A stretch of DNA of 64,000 bases from Vulcaniibacterium gelatinicum (GTDB lineage Bacteria; Pseudomonadota; Gammaproteobacteria; Xanthomonadales; Xanthomonadaceae). The DNA lies in contig NZ_VNKO01000009.1 in NCBI RefSeq assembly GCF_008033445.1, positions 1 to 64,000 of the forward strand, given 5' to 3'. Within the stretch, counting starts at the first letter, position 1. Each line of letters begins with the position of its first letter. The notes under the pieces were generated by a model. That model did not search any database. It saw only the letters and a list, made by a program, of their open reading frames with translations, and had not been told where the DNA came from. This document shows positions 32,184 through 42,735 of the stretch, piece by piece. Position numbers and translations under genes: made by a program.

Positions 32184-32576
32184 TTACTTGGCCTTGCCGG
32201 CCTTGGCGGCGGTCTCGACGCCGGCCTGCGCCTGCTGCGCGGCGGCCTCGAACTGCGCCTTGGCGATCTGGCCGATGGCTTCCTGGGTCTTCAGGGTGCG
32301 CGCCAGCACGTCCTGGCTGGTGCGGATCCCGCGCTCGACCTGCTCGCGGGCCAGCTCGACACCCTTCGGCCACACGGCCTTGAGCGCCTCGGCGTCGCGC
32401 GCGCCGGCCAGCTCGCCGAGGAAGGCGAAGGTGGCGTTGGCGCCCTGCTCGAGCGCGGCGAGCTGCAGGCCGAACACCTGGCTGGCGTTGTCGAGCGCGA
32501 GGCGGTTGATCTGCGCCGCGGCGTCGGCGAACTGGCGCGAGGCGGCGGTGAACTGCTCGTTGAACTGCGCGTACAT
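32184..32576 (-). CDS. Phasin family protein
   Basis: Phasins coat polyhydroxyalkanoate granules. The 130-residue helical protein (MYAQFNEQFTAASRQFADAA) ends in an Ala/Lys-rich tail (AGVETAAKAGKAK), as in Phasin_2-type proteins. Start at 32576 follows gggagtccctgcc. No PHA synthase gene is in the window, so a role in PHA storage is inferred from family and the putative PhaR-like operator upstream. Confidence 0.88.
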   Translation of the reverse strand: MYAQFNEQFTAASRQFADAAAQINRLALDNASQVFGLQLAALEQGANATFAFLGELAGARDAEALKAVWPKGVELAREQVERGIRTSQDVLARTLKTQEAIGQIAKAQFEAAAQQAQAGVETAAKAGKAK

Positions 32577-32618
32577 GGCAGGGACTCCCACGGTGCCCGG
32601 CGGGGTGCCGGGTTTGTG

Positions 32619-32662
32619 CGGTGCAACATAACCGCACCGATGCTGCAATGCAACAAAAGTCC
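32619..32662 (-). promoter_or_regulatory. Phasin promoter with a PhaR-like TGC-rich operator
   Basis: Read leftward, TTGCAT, a 17-base spacer and TATGTT form a plausible promoter. The -35 lies inside the near-perfect palindrome TTGTTGCATTGCAGCAT (32640-32656). A second TGTTGCA half-site follows at the -10. TGC-rich palindromes of this kind are known operators of the PHA repressor PhaR upstream of phasin genes. Confidence 0.5.
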
Positions 32663-32751
32663 GTGACCGTTCGTCGGCCGGTTCAGAAACCGTTGCGGAT
32701 CAACTGGTTGCCAGGCCGGGTCGGCGGCCCCGATCCGGCGCGCCACCGTGC

Positions 32752-33117
32752 TCAGGCCGCGTCCGGGCCCCGGTAGCGGCAGCCCGAGGTGCAGGTTTCG
32801 TGCACCACCACCTCCGCCAGCTGCGGCAGGGCCGGCTTGAGCCGCTCCCAGATCCACACCGCCAGGCACTCGCTGGTCGGGTTCTCCAGCCCCTCGACCT
32901 CGTTGAGGTAGTGGTGGTCGAGCTGCTCGTACAGCGGCCGGAACGCGGCCTTGATGTCGGCGAAGTCCATCACCCAGCCGGTGTCGGCGCCGGGTTCGCC
33001 GGCGACGTGGATCTCGACCCGGAACGAATGCCCGTGCAGCCGCGCGCACTTGTGTCCCGGCGGCACGTTCGGCAGCCGGTGCGCGGCCTCGAGGGTGAAG
33101 ACCTTGAAAATGTCCAT
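32752..33117 (-). CDS. queD: 6-carboxy-tetrahydropterin synthase
   Basis: QueD makes 6-carboxy-5,6,7,8-tetrahydropterin, an early step to queuosine and other 7-deazapurines. The 121-residue protein has zinc ligands H13, H28 and H30 (AAHRLP, RLHGHSF) and the catalytic Cys C24 ([10 protein letters not shown]). This separates it from eukaryotic-type pyruvoyl-tetrahydropterin synthase. It ends with [11 protein letters not shown], the usual C-terminal glutamate region. Stand-alone gene. Confidence 0.92.
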   Translation of the reverse strand: MDIFKVFTLEAAHRLPNVPPGHKCARLHGHSFRVEIHVAGEPGADTGWVMDFADIKAAFRPLYEQLDHHYLNEVEGLENPTSECLAVWIWERLKPALPQLAEVVVHETCTSGCRYRGPDAA

Positions 33118-33158
33118 CGGGGGGATTATCGCGCGGCGGGGCGGGCGCGGCGGACAGG

Positions 33159-33182
33159 AAAAAACCCGCCATGGTGGGTGGG
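33159..33182 (-). terminator. Probable terminator of the tRNA-Met gene
   Basis: Read leftward, CCCACCCACCATGGCGGG forms a short imperfect stem followed by TTTTTT, 33 bases downstream of the tRNA 3' end. The T-run is striking in such GC-rich DNA. Confidence 0.55.
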
Positions 33183-33214
33183 GCGCGCGTGCTGCCCCGC
33201 TGCGCGGAGCGGAT

Positions 33215-33291
33215 TGGTGGCTATGGGTGGGCTCGAACCACCGACCCCGGCATTATGAGTGCCGTGCTCTAACCGGCTGAGCTACATAGCC
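33215..33291 (-). tRNA. tRNA-Met (anticodon CAT, elongator)
   Basis: The minus strand reads GGCTATGTAGCTCAGCCGG at the 5' end, an anticodon loop ACTCATAAT, the T-arm GGTTCGAGCCC and 3' CATAGCCACCA with encoded CCA. The acceptor GGCTATG/CATAGCC is fully paired. The first base pair (G-C) and overall similarity to E. coli metT/metU mark it as elongator Met rather than initiator or a lysidine-modified Ile tRNA. Confidence 0.95.
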
Positions 33292-33409
33292 ACGCGGGGA
33301 ACCGCAAATTATTCCGGCCGCCGCCGGCCGCGTCAATCCGGGGCGGGTGCGCTTGAGCCCGGGGGGCGTGCGTGGCAGAGTCGGGGCAGACCTTACGGGA
33401 GTCCGCATC

Positions 33410-33997
33410 GTGATCGATCCGGACGGCTACCGCCCCAATGTCGGCATCGTGCTGATGCAGTCCGACGGCCGGGTGTTCTGGGCCCGGCGCGTGCACCGCG
33501 ACGGCTGGCAGTTCCCCCAGGGCGGGATGAACAGCGACGAGACGCCGCTCGAGGCGATGTACCGCGAGCTGCGCGAGGAGACCGGGCTGCTGCCGGGGCA
33601 CGTCGAGGTGCTGGGCGCGACGCCCGGCTGGCTGCGCTACCGCCTGCCGCAGCGGGCGATCCGGCGCCAGGAGCGGCTGGTGTGCATCGGCCAGAAGCAG
33701 GTCTGGTTCCTGCTGCGCCTGCTCGGGTGCGAGTCCGACCTGCGCCTGGACCTGAGCGAGCGGCCCGAATTCGACCTGTGGCGCTGGGTGGACTACTGGT
33801 ACCCGGTGGAGCACGTGGTGACCTTCAAGCGCGAGGTCTATGCCCGCGCCCTGTGCCACCTGGCGCCCTACGCCCGGCAGGTGGCCGGGCCGCAGGCGAT
33901 CCCGCCGGCGGCGGTGGAGCGTGGGTCGTGGCGCCGCCGCCCGCGCCAGCGCCCGGGCCGGGGGCGGGCCGGGGCGGGCGAGTCCGGGCAGAATTGA
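33410..33997 (+). CDS. rppH: RNA pyrophosphohydrolase
   Basis: RppH removes pyrophosphate from mRNA 5' ends and so opens them to RNase E decay. The 195-residue protein begins [16 protein letters not shown] as in RppH. It has the Nudix box [20 protein letters not shown] followed by TGL. I chose the GTG at 33410, with gggagt 12 bases upstream; the open frame from 33347 is not family sequence. The last 25 residues are an Arg/Gly-rich tail that may bind RNA. Confidence 0.94.
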   Translation: MIDPDGYRPNVGIVLMQSDGRVFWARRVHRDGWQFPQGGMNSDETPLEAMYRELREETGLLPGHVEVLGATPGWLRYRLPQRAIRRQERLVCIGQKQVWFLLRLLGCESDLRLDLSERPEFDLWRWVDYWYPVEHVVTFKREVYARALCHLAPYARQVAGPQAIPPAAVERGSWRRRPRQRPGRGRAGAGESGQN

Positions 33998-34012
33998 CAA
34001 TCATTCTCATTC
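33994..34012. promoter_or_regulatory. Fur-type iron box before bfd
   Basis: The complementary strand reads GAATGAGAATGATTGTCAA, close to the Fur consensus of repeated GATAAT units. On the plus strand it includes TTGACA (33994-33999), so Fur binding would cover the -35 region of bfd. It overlaps the rppH stop codon. Confidence 0.65.
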
Positions 34013-34049
34013 ATGGCGAAATGGCCCCGTTCCGGACGAGGCTCCAGCC

Positions 34050-34247
34050 GTGTACGTGTGCATCTGCAATGGCGTGACCGACCGCGAGATCCGCGATGCC
34101 GCGGCCGCGGGTTGCGACAGCCTGGCCGAGCTCACCATGCGCACCGGTTGCGGCGCCAATTGCGGCAGCTGCCTCGACCACGCCGAGCGCATCCTCGACG
34201 AGATGCGCGCGCCGGCGATGCCGCTGCCGGTGCTCCAGGCCGCCTGA
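34050..34247 (+). CDS. bfd: Bacterioferritin-associated ferredoxin
   Basis: Bfd passes electrons to bacterioferritin heme so that stored iron is released. The 65-residue protein has the four [2Fe-2S] cysteines at 4, 6, 38 and 41 (VCICNGVT and CGANCGSC), identical in spacing to Pseudomonas Bfd. The start is GTG (VYVCICNG); no ATG fits. It sits between a Fur-type box and bfr, as expected for a gene induced by iron shortage. Confidence 0.95.
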   Translation: MYVCICNGVTDREIRDAAAAGCDSLAELTMRTGCGANCGSCLDHAERILDEMRAPAMPLPVLQAA

Positions 34248-34339
34248 CCCCGCCCGCTGCGCGACGCGGGCCGCCCTCCGCCGCGGCCGAGCTGCAAATG
34301 CACACGATTCGCGTTCCGACGCCGCGCGCGCGCCGGCGC

Positions 34340-34345
34340 TAGAGT
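34340..34345 (+). promoter_or_regulatory. -10-like element before bfr
   Basis: TAGAGT in gcgcTAGAGTgcgg lies 36 bases before the bfr ATG, at the same distance and in the same context as the element before glmU. No good -35 is seen. A separate bfr promoter would let bfr and bfd respond oppositely to iron. Confidence 0.4.
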
Positions 34346-34375
34346 GCGGGACGGTTCCCGGCACGGAGCAGGGCG

Positions 34376-34846
34376 ATGAAAGGCGATCCCAAGGTCATCG
34401 AGCATCTGAACAAGGCGCTCTACAACGAGCTGACCGCGATCAACCAGTACTTCCTGCACGCCAAGATGCTGAAGAACTGGGGCCTGAAGGAACTGGCCGA
34501 ATACGAGTACAAGGAATCCATTGACGAGATGAAGCACGCCGACCGGCTGGCCGAGCGGATCCTGTTCCTGGACGGCCTGCCGAACTTCCAGGCGCTGGGC
34601 AAGCTGAAGATCGGCGAGAACCCGCGCGAGGTGCTGCAGTGCGACCTCGCCCTGGAGCACGAGGCGCTGCCGGTGCTGCGCGAGGCGATCGCGTACTGCG
34701 AGCAGGTGGGCGACTACGTCAGCCGCGAGCTGTTCGCCGCCATCCTCGAGTCCGAGGAAGAGCACATTGACTGGATCGAGACCCAGCTGTCGCTGATCGA
34801 GCGGCTCGGTGAGCAGAACTACCTGCTGACCAAGGTCGAGGACTGA
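34376..34846 (+). CDS. bfr: Bacterioferritin
   Basis: Bfr forms a 24-subunit iron-storage shell with heme between subunits. The 156-residue protein has all ferroxidase ligands (E18, E51, H54, E94, E127, H130) and the heme ligand M52 (IDEMKHAD). It is therefore an active heme-binding ferroxidase subunit. It follows bfd by 128 bases, which carry a -10-like element. Confidence 0.97.
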   Translation: MKGDPKVIEHLNKALYNELTAINQYFLHAKMLKNWGLKELAEYEYKESIDEMKHADRLAERILFLDGLPNFQALGKLKIGENPREVLQCDLALEHEALPVLREAIAYCEQVGDYVSRELFAAILESEEEHIDWIETQLSLIERLGEQNYLLTKVED

Positions 34847-34848
34847 GC

Positions 34849-37275
<2,427 letters not shown>

Positions 37276-37278
37276 GGG

Positions 37279-39429
37279 TCAGAGCACCGCGTGCTGGAAG
37301 TCGAAGTCGAGTTCGCCGGCGGCCTGCTGCACCAGGTTGCCCTGGATGTAATCAATGCCGCTCATCCACAGCGTGGCCGCGGCCTGCGGATCCTCGACGT
37401 GGTGGCCGATCACCTGCAGGCCGAGCCGGTGTGCGCGCTCGATCACCAGCCGCATCTCGTCGCGCAGCGCGCCGTCGCCGTTGCTGGCGGCATAGCGCGC
37501 GGACAGGCGCAGGTAGCCGAGCGGCAACTGCGCGAGCAGGGCGTCGGCCTCGGCGGAGTGTTCGTAGGTGCTGAGGCAGAACTGCACGCCCACCGGCACC
37601 AGCCGTTCGCAGAACTGGCGCAGGGTGAGCGAGTGGATCAGGGCATCGGCCAGGCGCAGGTCGAGCACCAGGCGAGGGGCCTCCAACCCGCGTGCGCCGA
37701 TCTCGCCCGCGAGCCAGTCGGCATAGCCGTCGCGCGCGAGCGTGCGTGGCGCCTGCGGCACGAACAGGCGGACCGGGCGGTGCTCGCGGGTGCGCTGCTC
37801 CAGCACCGTCAGCGCGCGTTCCAGCACCCAGCGGTCAATGTCCGGGATCAGGCCGGCGGCCTCGGCGGCGGGCACGAAATCGGCGGCGCTGCGCAGGCTG
37901 CCGTCCTCGTCGCGCAGGCGCAGCAGGGTCTGGTACTGGGCTTCGTCGCCGCCGGCCACGGCGACGATTGGCTGGTAGGCGAGTTCGAAGCGCTGCTCGG
38001 CGAGTGCGCGTTGCAGGCGTTCGGCGAGTTCGGGCGTGGGCGCGGCGCGTTCGGGCGGGGTGTAGGCGGCCAGGCCGATCGGCGTGTTGCGCGCGGCGCG
38101 GGCGGTCTGCTCGGCGGCCTCCAGCACCTCGCCGGCATCGCGGAAGCCGTGATGCAACGCGACGTGGCCGACCGCGGCGCGCAGGCGGATGGTGTCGGCG
38201 CCGAGGTCGACCGGTTCATGGGCCAGGCCGTCGCGCAGGCTGCGGGCGTAGTCCTCGAGCCGTTCCGGCGCCAGGTCGGGGACCAGGACCAGGAAGCTGT
38301 TGTCGTTGAGCCGCGCCGCGGGATGCTCGCCGGCGAGCCGGGCCAGGCGCCGGCCGGCCTCGGTCATCGCCGTCTCCAGTGCGGCATAGCCGTAGCGCTC
38401 GCGCAGGCTGGCCGCGCCCTCGATCTCCACGAACAGCACGCCGCCACGCCCATCGGCGGCCGGCAGCGCCGCGCTCAGCCGCTGCAGCAGGTGCGGGCGC
38501 GCCAGCAGCCCGGTGCTGGGGTGGCGTTCGCCGCCGCCCTGGCGCCGGCGACCGACCGCGCGCGCGCGCTTGATCCGGCTCTCGACCGCCGCGATCAGGT
38601 GCCGCGGCCGGATCGGCTTCTGCAGGAAGTCGTCGGCGCCGCACTCGAGCACGGCGAACTGCGTTTCCGGGTCCGGGTCGCCGGTCAGGAACACGATCGG
38701 CGTGTGCAGGAACTCCTCGTGCTGGCGGATCATCGCGGTCAGCTCGGTGCCGCTCAGGCCCGGCATGTGCAGGTCCATCAGCACCAGGTCCGGATGCACG
38801 CGCTTCATGATGTCGAGCACGTCGGCGGGATCGGAGGCGATCAGGGCCTCGATCCCGGCGCCGTTGAGCACGCCTTCGGCGAACAGGGCCTGGGCGCGGT
38901 CGTCCTCGACGATCAGGACGCGGAACGGGGGCTCGTCCAGGTCGAGGCTGGCTTCCTGCGACAGCGACATGGGGGGGGCGTGGGGTGTGTCCGGCATGCG
39001 GGGAGGCGGGGCATCGCCGGCCCAGCGCTGCCAGTAGCGCGGGGGCGGCGTCTCGGCACGCTGGGCGGCCGAGGCGGGCATTGGCGCCTGCACGTGGGGC
39101 GTCGTCGTCCCGGTCGCCGGCAACCGGGCCAGCAGTTGCTCGGCGGTGGCGAGCAGGCCGGCGGTGGCGGTGGCATCGGGCAGGCGCTGGCCCAGGCGCG
39201 CCGCGCTCAAGGGGCCGCGCAGCTGCGCGAGCGCATTGGCCCATTGCACATCCACCCGGCTGGCGGCGGTGTGCAGGCGTTCGACTTCGTGTGCCAGCTG
39301 TTCCAGCCCGCCGGCATCCCAGCCGCGGGTGCGGCGCTGCCGCAACTGCCCGGCCAGGGTGTCGATCCGGCTGCGCAGTTTCTGCAGGAAATCGCCGTCT
39401 TCGCGCGGAGTCGATTCGGTGGCCGACAT
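37279..39429 (-). CDS. Response regulator with degenerate GGDEF and EAL domains
   Basis: A 716-residue protein. A helical N-terminal region (1-105, perhaps Hpt-like without an obvious His motif) is followed by a receiver with D219 (LMDLHMPGLSG). The GGDEF domain has its motif replaced by NDNSF. The EAL domain has its motif replaced by Q-T-L (YQTLLRLRDEDG) and lacks the DDFG motif. It is therefore unlikely to make or cleave c-di-GMP and more likely binds it or a protein partner, as FimX does. The start at 39429 (MSATESTPRED) has a ggggggagc ribosome site. It leads the two-gene operon with the hybrid kinase. Confidence 0.9.
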   Translation of the reverse strand: MSATESTPREDGDFLQKLRSRIDTLAGQLRQRRTRGWDAGGLEQLAHEVERLHTAASRVDVQWANALAQLRGPLSAARLGQRLPDATATAGLLATAEQLLARLPATGTTTPHVQAPMPASAAQRAETPPPRYWQRWAGDAPPPRMPDTPHAPPMSLSQEASLDLDEPPFRVLIVEDDRAQALFAEGVLNGAGIEALIASDPADVLDIMKRVHPDLVLMDLHMPGLSGTELTAMIRQHEEFLHTPIVFLTGDPDPETQFAVLECGADDFLQKPIRPRHLIAAVESRIKRARAVGRRRQGGGERHPSTGLLARPHLLQRLSAALPAADGRGGVLFVEIEGAASLRERYGYAALETAMTEAGRRLARLAGEHPAARLNDNSFLVLVPDLAPERLEDYARSLRDGLAHEPVDLGADTIRLRAAVGHVALHHGFRDAGEVLEAAEQTARAARNTPIGLAAYTPPERAAPTPELAERLQRALAEQRFELAYQPIVAVAGGDEAQYQTLLRLRDEDGSLRSAADFVPAAEAAGLIPDIDRWVLERALTVLEQRTREHRPVRLFVPQAPRTLARDGYADWLAGEIGARGLEAPRLVLDLRLADALIHSLTLRQFCERLVPVGVQFCLSTYEHSAEADALLAQLPLGYLRLSARYAASNGDGALRDEMRLVIERAHRLGLQVIGHHVEDPQAAATLWMSGIDYIQGNLVQQAAGELDFDFQHAVL

Positions 39430-39517
39430 TGCTCCCCCCGGTGCCCCGATTCGCGCGGACACCATCATGTTCAGACACGTACTGCGCGCCGCGTGCCGGC
39501 CAGGATCGCACCGGGTC

Positions 39518-40099
39518 TCAGCCGGCCGCGGGCCGGGCTAGCGCGCGCCGGATCCGCCGCCACAGCCACCATACCGCGAGCGCGAACAGCACGCTGACGG
39601 CGACGACCAGGGCCAGTGCCAGCCAGGGATGGGCGAGGGCGAGCGCAAGCGTGCCCAGCACCGCCGCATCCTCGGTGAACGATGCGGCCCAGTTGCTGAC
39701 CGGCTCGGGCGAGGTATTGAGCAGCACGCGCGAACCGGCCTTGAGCGCGTGGCTGGTCAGCGCGATGCCGGCACCGGCGGCGAGCGCGCCCGTGCCGAGC
39801 GAGCCGTCGGGCGAGAGCATGGCCGCAGCCAGGAACGCGCCGGCCGGGATCCGCAGCAGGGTGTGCAGCAGGTCCCAGCCCGAATCCACGCCGGGGATCT
39901 TGTCGGCGGCGAACTCCACCATCGCCAGCGTGCCGGACACGCCGAGCACCCACGGCGATCGCGCCACCTCCAGCGCCGGCGGCAGCTCGAGCCAGCCCAG
40001 CGCCCCGGCCAGGCCGATCCCGAACACGGTCAGATAGACCCGGATCCCCGCCAGCCAGGCCAGCAGCACGCCGAGGGCGAACACATGGGCCTCGCTCAT
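39518..40099 (-). CDS. DUF4126 membrane protein
   Basis: A 193-residue protein with about five membrane helices. It begins MSEAHVFALGVLLAWLAGIR and carries the DUF4126 pattern (FAADKIPGVDSGWDLLHTLLR, ALTSHALKAGSRVLLNTSPEP). The function is unknown. I start at 40099, leaving out an unrelated upstream extension of the frame. It is divergent from the DUF6776 gene. Confidence 0.85.
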   Translation of the reverse strand: MSEAHVFALGVLLAWLAGIRVYLTVFGIGLAGALGWLELPPALEVARSPWVLGVSGTLAMVEFAADKIPGVDSGWDLLHTLLRIPAGAFLAAAMLSPDGSLGTGALAAGAGIALTSHALKAGSRVLLNTSPEPVSNWAASFTEDAAVLGTLALALAHPWLALALVVAVSVLFALAVWWLWRRIRRALARPAAG

Positions 40100-40170
40100 C
40101 GCCCACCCCGTACACTTCGGGACCGCCGCGAGTATAGGCATCCTGTTCGGACCCGTCGCATGCGTCCCCG

Positions 40171-40902
40171 ATGAGCACCCCCGCCCCACCCCCGCCCCGT
40201 TTCGAGATCGTGCCGCGCGGCACGCGCCGGCTGGCCTGGTGGCTGGCGCTGGCCCTGTTCGCCGCCGGCCTGCTGCTCGGCGGCGGCGTCGCCTGGTGGT
40301 GGCGCGCCCCGCCCGCCGGCAGCCCCGAGGCGCGCCTGGCCGAGGCCGAGCGCGCGCTGGCCGCCGCCCGCGCGCAGGTGGACGAACTGGAGCAGCGGGT
40401 GACCACGCTCACCCGCTCCGACCAGATCAGCCGCGAGGCCAACCAGGACATGCAGGAGACCCTGGCGCAGAAGGAGGACGAGATCGCCAGCCTGCGCGCG
40501 GACCTGGCCTTCTACGAGCGCTTCGTCGGCAGCGAGGGCGAGCGCCGTCCGCTCGGCGTGCATTCGGTCGAGTTCGCGCCCGAGGCCGGCGGCAGCTGGC
40601 GCTACGAGGTGGTGCTGACCCAGAGCCTGAACCGCGGCGCGATCAGCCGCGGCCAGATGCGGTTCTCGGTGGAAGGCGTGCGCGACGGCCGGCTGACGAC
40701 CGTGAACTGGGACGAGCTGCACCAAAACCCGGACGCTCCCGGGCAAGACTATGCGTTCCGCTATTTCCAGCGGCTCGGGGGGAGCGTGATCCTGCCCGCG
40801 GGGTTCACCCCGCAGCGGGTGACGGTCACGCTGCGGGGAGGCGGCGCGAACCTCGCGCAGACGTTCGCGTGGACACTGAAGGACACTCCTGGGGAACCAT
40901 GA
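40171..40902 (+). CDS. DUF6776-like membrane-anchored coiled-coil protein
   Basis: A 243-residue protein. A short cytoplasmic N-terminus and one membrane helix (residues 20-43) precede a coiled coil (about 54-112) and a compact C-terminal beta domain. The last two resemble the uncharacterised DUF6776 family seen next to bactofilin genes. Its stop overlaps the bactofilin ATG (ATGA), so the two are coupled and may act together at the envelope. Confidence 0.78.
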   Translation: MSTPAPPPPRFEIVPRGTRRLAWWLALALFAAGLLLGGGVAWWWRAPPAGSPEARLAEAERALAAARAQVDELEQRVTTLTRSDQISREANQDMQETLAQKEDEIASLRADLAFYERFVGSEGERRPLGVHSVEFAPEAGGSWRYEVVLTQSLNRGAISRGQMRFSVEGVRDGRLTTVNWDELHQNPDAPGQDYAFRYFQRLGGSVILPAGFTPQRVTVTLRGGGANLAQTFAWTLKDTPGEP

Positions 40903-41333
40903 TCATGCTGAAGCACAGACCGGCCCGCGACGGCCAGGCGGTCGAGACCCTGATCGGCCCGCACGTCACCATCCACGGCGACATCCACTTCCGCGGCGGG
41001 CTCTACGTCGAAGGCCGCATCGTCGGCAAGGTGCAGGCGGAGGACGGCGCCGCGGCGATGCTGGTGCTGGCCGAGCAGGGCAGCATCGAGGGCGAGGTGC
41101 ACGCGCCGGTGGTGGCGATCAACGGCCGCCTGGAGGGCGACGTGCACGCCAGCGAGAAGGTCGAGCTGGCCCGCCACGCGCGCGTGCACGGCAACGTCCA
41201 TTACAAGGTGGTGGAGATGAGCGCCGGCGCCCAGCTCACCGGCCGCCTGGTGCACGTGGACGCCGCGGCCGAGGCCGCCGCCGAGGCCCGCGCCCGGCCC
41301 GAGCCGCGCCTGGTGGTGGCCGGCGGAAGTTGA
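40899..41333 (+). CDS. Bactofilin
   Basis: Bactofilins polymerise without nucleotide into filaments that place cell-wall or polar machines. The 144-residue protein has the right-handed beta-helix core (residues about 18-120) built from repeats such as [20 protein letters not shown], flanked by short disordered tails. ATGATCATG gives two possible starts two codons apart. It lies between the coupled DUF6776 gene and erpA. Confidence 0.92.
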   Translation: MIMLKHRPARDGQAVETLIGPHVTIHGDIHFRGGLYVEGRIVGKVQAEDGAAAMLVLAEQGSIEGEVHAPVVAINGRLEGDVHASEKVELARHARVHGNVHYKVVEMSAGAQLTGRLVHVDAAAEAAAEARARPEPRLVVAGGS

Positions 41334-41356
41334 AGCCGGCCGCCGGCGCCCCCACC

Positions 41357-41722
41357 ATGTCCGGCATGAGCGCGCCCAGCTACCAGCACCTCGACGCCCC
41401 CCTGCAGTTCACCCACGCGGCCGCGGCCAAGGTCCGCGAGCTGATCGCGGAGGAGGGCAACGCGGCGCTCAAGCTGCGCGTGTACATCCAGGGCGGCGGC
41501 TGCTCGGGCTTCCAGTACGGCTTCGAGTTCGACGAACAGCAGGGCGAGGACGACCTGGCCGTGGTCACCGACGGCGTGACCCTGCTGGTGGATCCGCTCA
41601 GCCTGCAGTACCTGATGGGCGCCGAGGTGGATTACAGCGAGAGCCTGCACGGTGCCCAGTTCGTGATCCGCAACCCGAACGCCAGGACCACCTGCGGCTG
41701 CGGCAGCAGCTTCACCGTCTGA
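41357..41722 (+). CDS. erpA: Iron-sulfur cluster insertion protein ErpA
   Basis: An A-type carrier that delivers Fe-S clusters to apoproteins. The 121-residue protein has the three ligand cysteines at 49, 113 and 115 ([11 protein letters not shown] and TTCGCGSSF). Starts at 41357 (MSGMSAP) and 41366 (MSAPS) are both possible. A TTG at 41330 overlaps the bactofilin stop and is less likely. ErpA is favoured over IscA because no isc genes are near and the [17 protein letters not shown] segment is ErpA-like. Confidence 0.92.
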   Translation: MSGMSAPSYQHLDAPLQFTHAAAAKVRELIAEEGNAALKLRVYIQGGGCSGFQYGFEFDEQQGEDDLAVVTDGVTLLVDPLSLQYLMGAEVDYSESLHGAQFVIRNPNARTTCGCGSSFTV

Positions 41723-41777
41723 ACTGCGCCGCCCGGCGGCAGGCGATAATCGGGCGACCTTCCCGACGGACGCCGCG

Positions 41778-42674
41778 ATGGCCGCCACGCCCTTCGCTTT
41801 CGTGGACGAGGCGCTCGACCGCGCCGACCACCTGCGCGACGCGCCCGAGGCGCTCGCCGCGCACTGGCCGCGGGCGCGGGTGGTGCTGCTCGAGGACGAC
41901 GGCCGCGCGCTCGCCGACCATGCCGGCGCGCTGTTCGCGCCGCACGGCGCCGCGCTCGGCGGCGGGCCGGGCACGGCGGTGTTCCTGGGCCTGCGTGGCG
42001 AGGAGGCCTGGTTCGCGCAGCGTGCGGCCATCGCCGGCGTGGACGCGCCGCAGCGCGTGGACCTGCGCAGCGCCGCCGCGCGCTGGCCGGCGTTCGAGAG
42101 CACCGTGTTCGCACAGGCGCGTGCGGTGCTGCACTGGCACGCGCGCCATCGCCACTGCGGCGACTGCGGCGGCCCGCTCGCGTTCGTGCGCGCCGGCTGG
42201 CTCGGCCGCTGCACCGTGTGCGAGCACGAGCATTACCCGCGCACCGACCAGGCGGTGATCGCCGCGGTCAGCGACGGCGAGCGCCTGCTGCTCGGGCGGC
42301 AGAAGGCATGGCCGCCGGGGCGCTGGTCGCTGATCGCCGGCTTCGTCGAGCCGGGCGAGACCCTGGAGCAGACCGTGGCGCGCGAGGTGCGCGAGGAGAC
42401 CGGCGTGCGCGTGCGCAGCGCCCGCTACCTGGCTTCCCAGCCGTGGCCGTTCCCCGGCGCCCTGATGCTCGGCTTCCTGGCCGAGGCCGAACCGGATCCG
42501 CCGGTGGCCGGCGACGAACTCGAGGACGTGCGCTGGTTCGACGCGGCCAGCGTGCGCGAAGGCCTGGCCCGCGACTGGAGCACACCGCCGCCGGAGGGCG
42601 CGATCACGCTGGCGACGCCGATCTCGATCGCGCGCTGGCTGGTCGTGCGCTGGCTGGAGGAACAAGGCGGTTAG
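41778..42674 (+). CDS. nudC: NAD+ diphosphatase / deNADding enzyme
   Basis: NudC splits NAD(H) and removes NAD caps from RNA. The 298-residue protein has an N-terminal region, a zinc ribbon (C127, C130, C145, C148), the Nudix box GFVEPGETLEQTVAREVREE and the NADH signature SQPWPFP. The serine usually ending that signature (SQPWPFPxS) is Ala here. GATAAT at 41745-41750 is a likely -10. The leader is strikingly like that of the next gene. Confidence 0.94.
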   Translation: MAATPFAFVDEALDRADHLRDAPEALAAHWPRARVVLLEDDGRALADHAGALFAPHGAALGGGPGTAVFLGLRGEEAWFAQRAAIAGVDAPQRVDLRSAAARWPAFESTVFAQARAVLHWHARHRHCGDCGGPLAFVRAGWLGRCTVCEHEHYPRTDQAVIAAVSDGERLLLGRQKAWPPGRWSLIAGFVEPGETLEQTVAREVREETGVRVRSARYLASQPWPFPGALMLGFLAEAEPDPPVAGDELEDVRWFDAASVREGLARDWSTPPPEGAITLATPISIARWLVVRWLEEQGG

Positions 42675-42735
42675 CCCCGCCCCGGACGGGGCGGACTGGG
42701 GGCTACAATCGCCCGACCTCCCGACGCGCCCGCCG

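Noticed and set aside
33215-33291. tRNA-Met as an integration site for a mobile island
   Set aside because: No integrase gene and no second copy of the tRNA 3' end were noticed near it; flanking genes are ordinary chromosomal ones.
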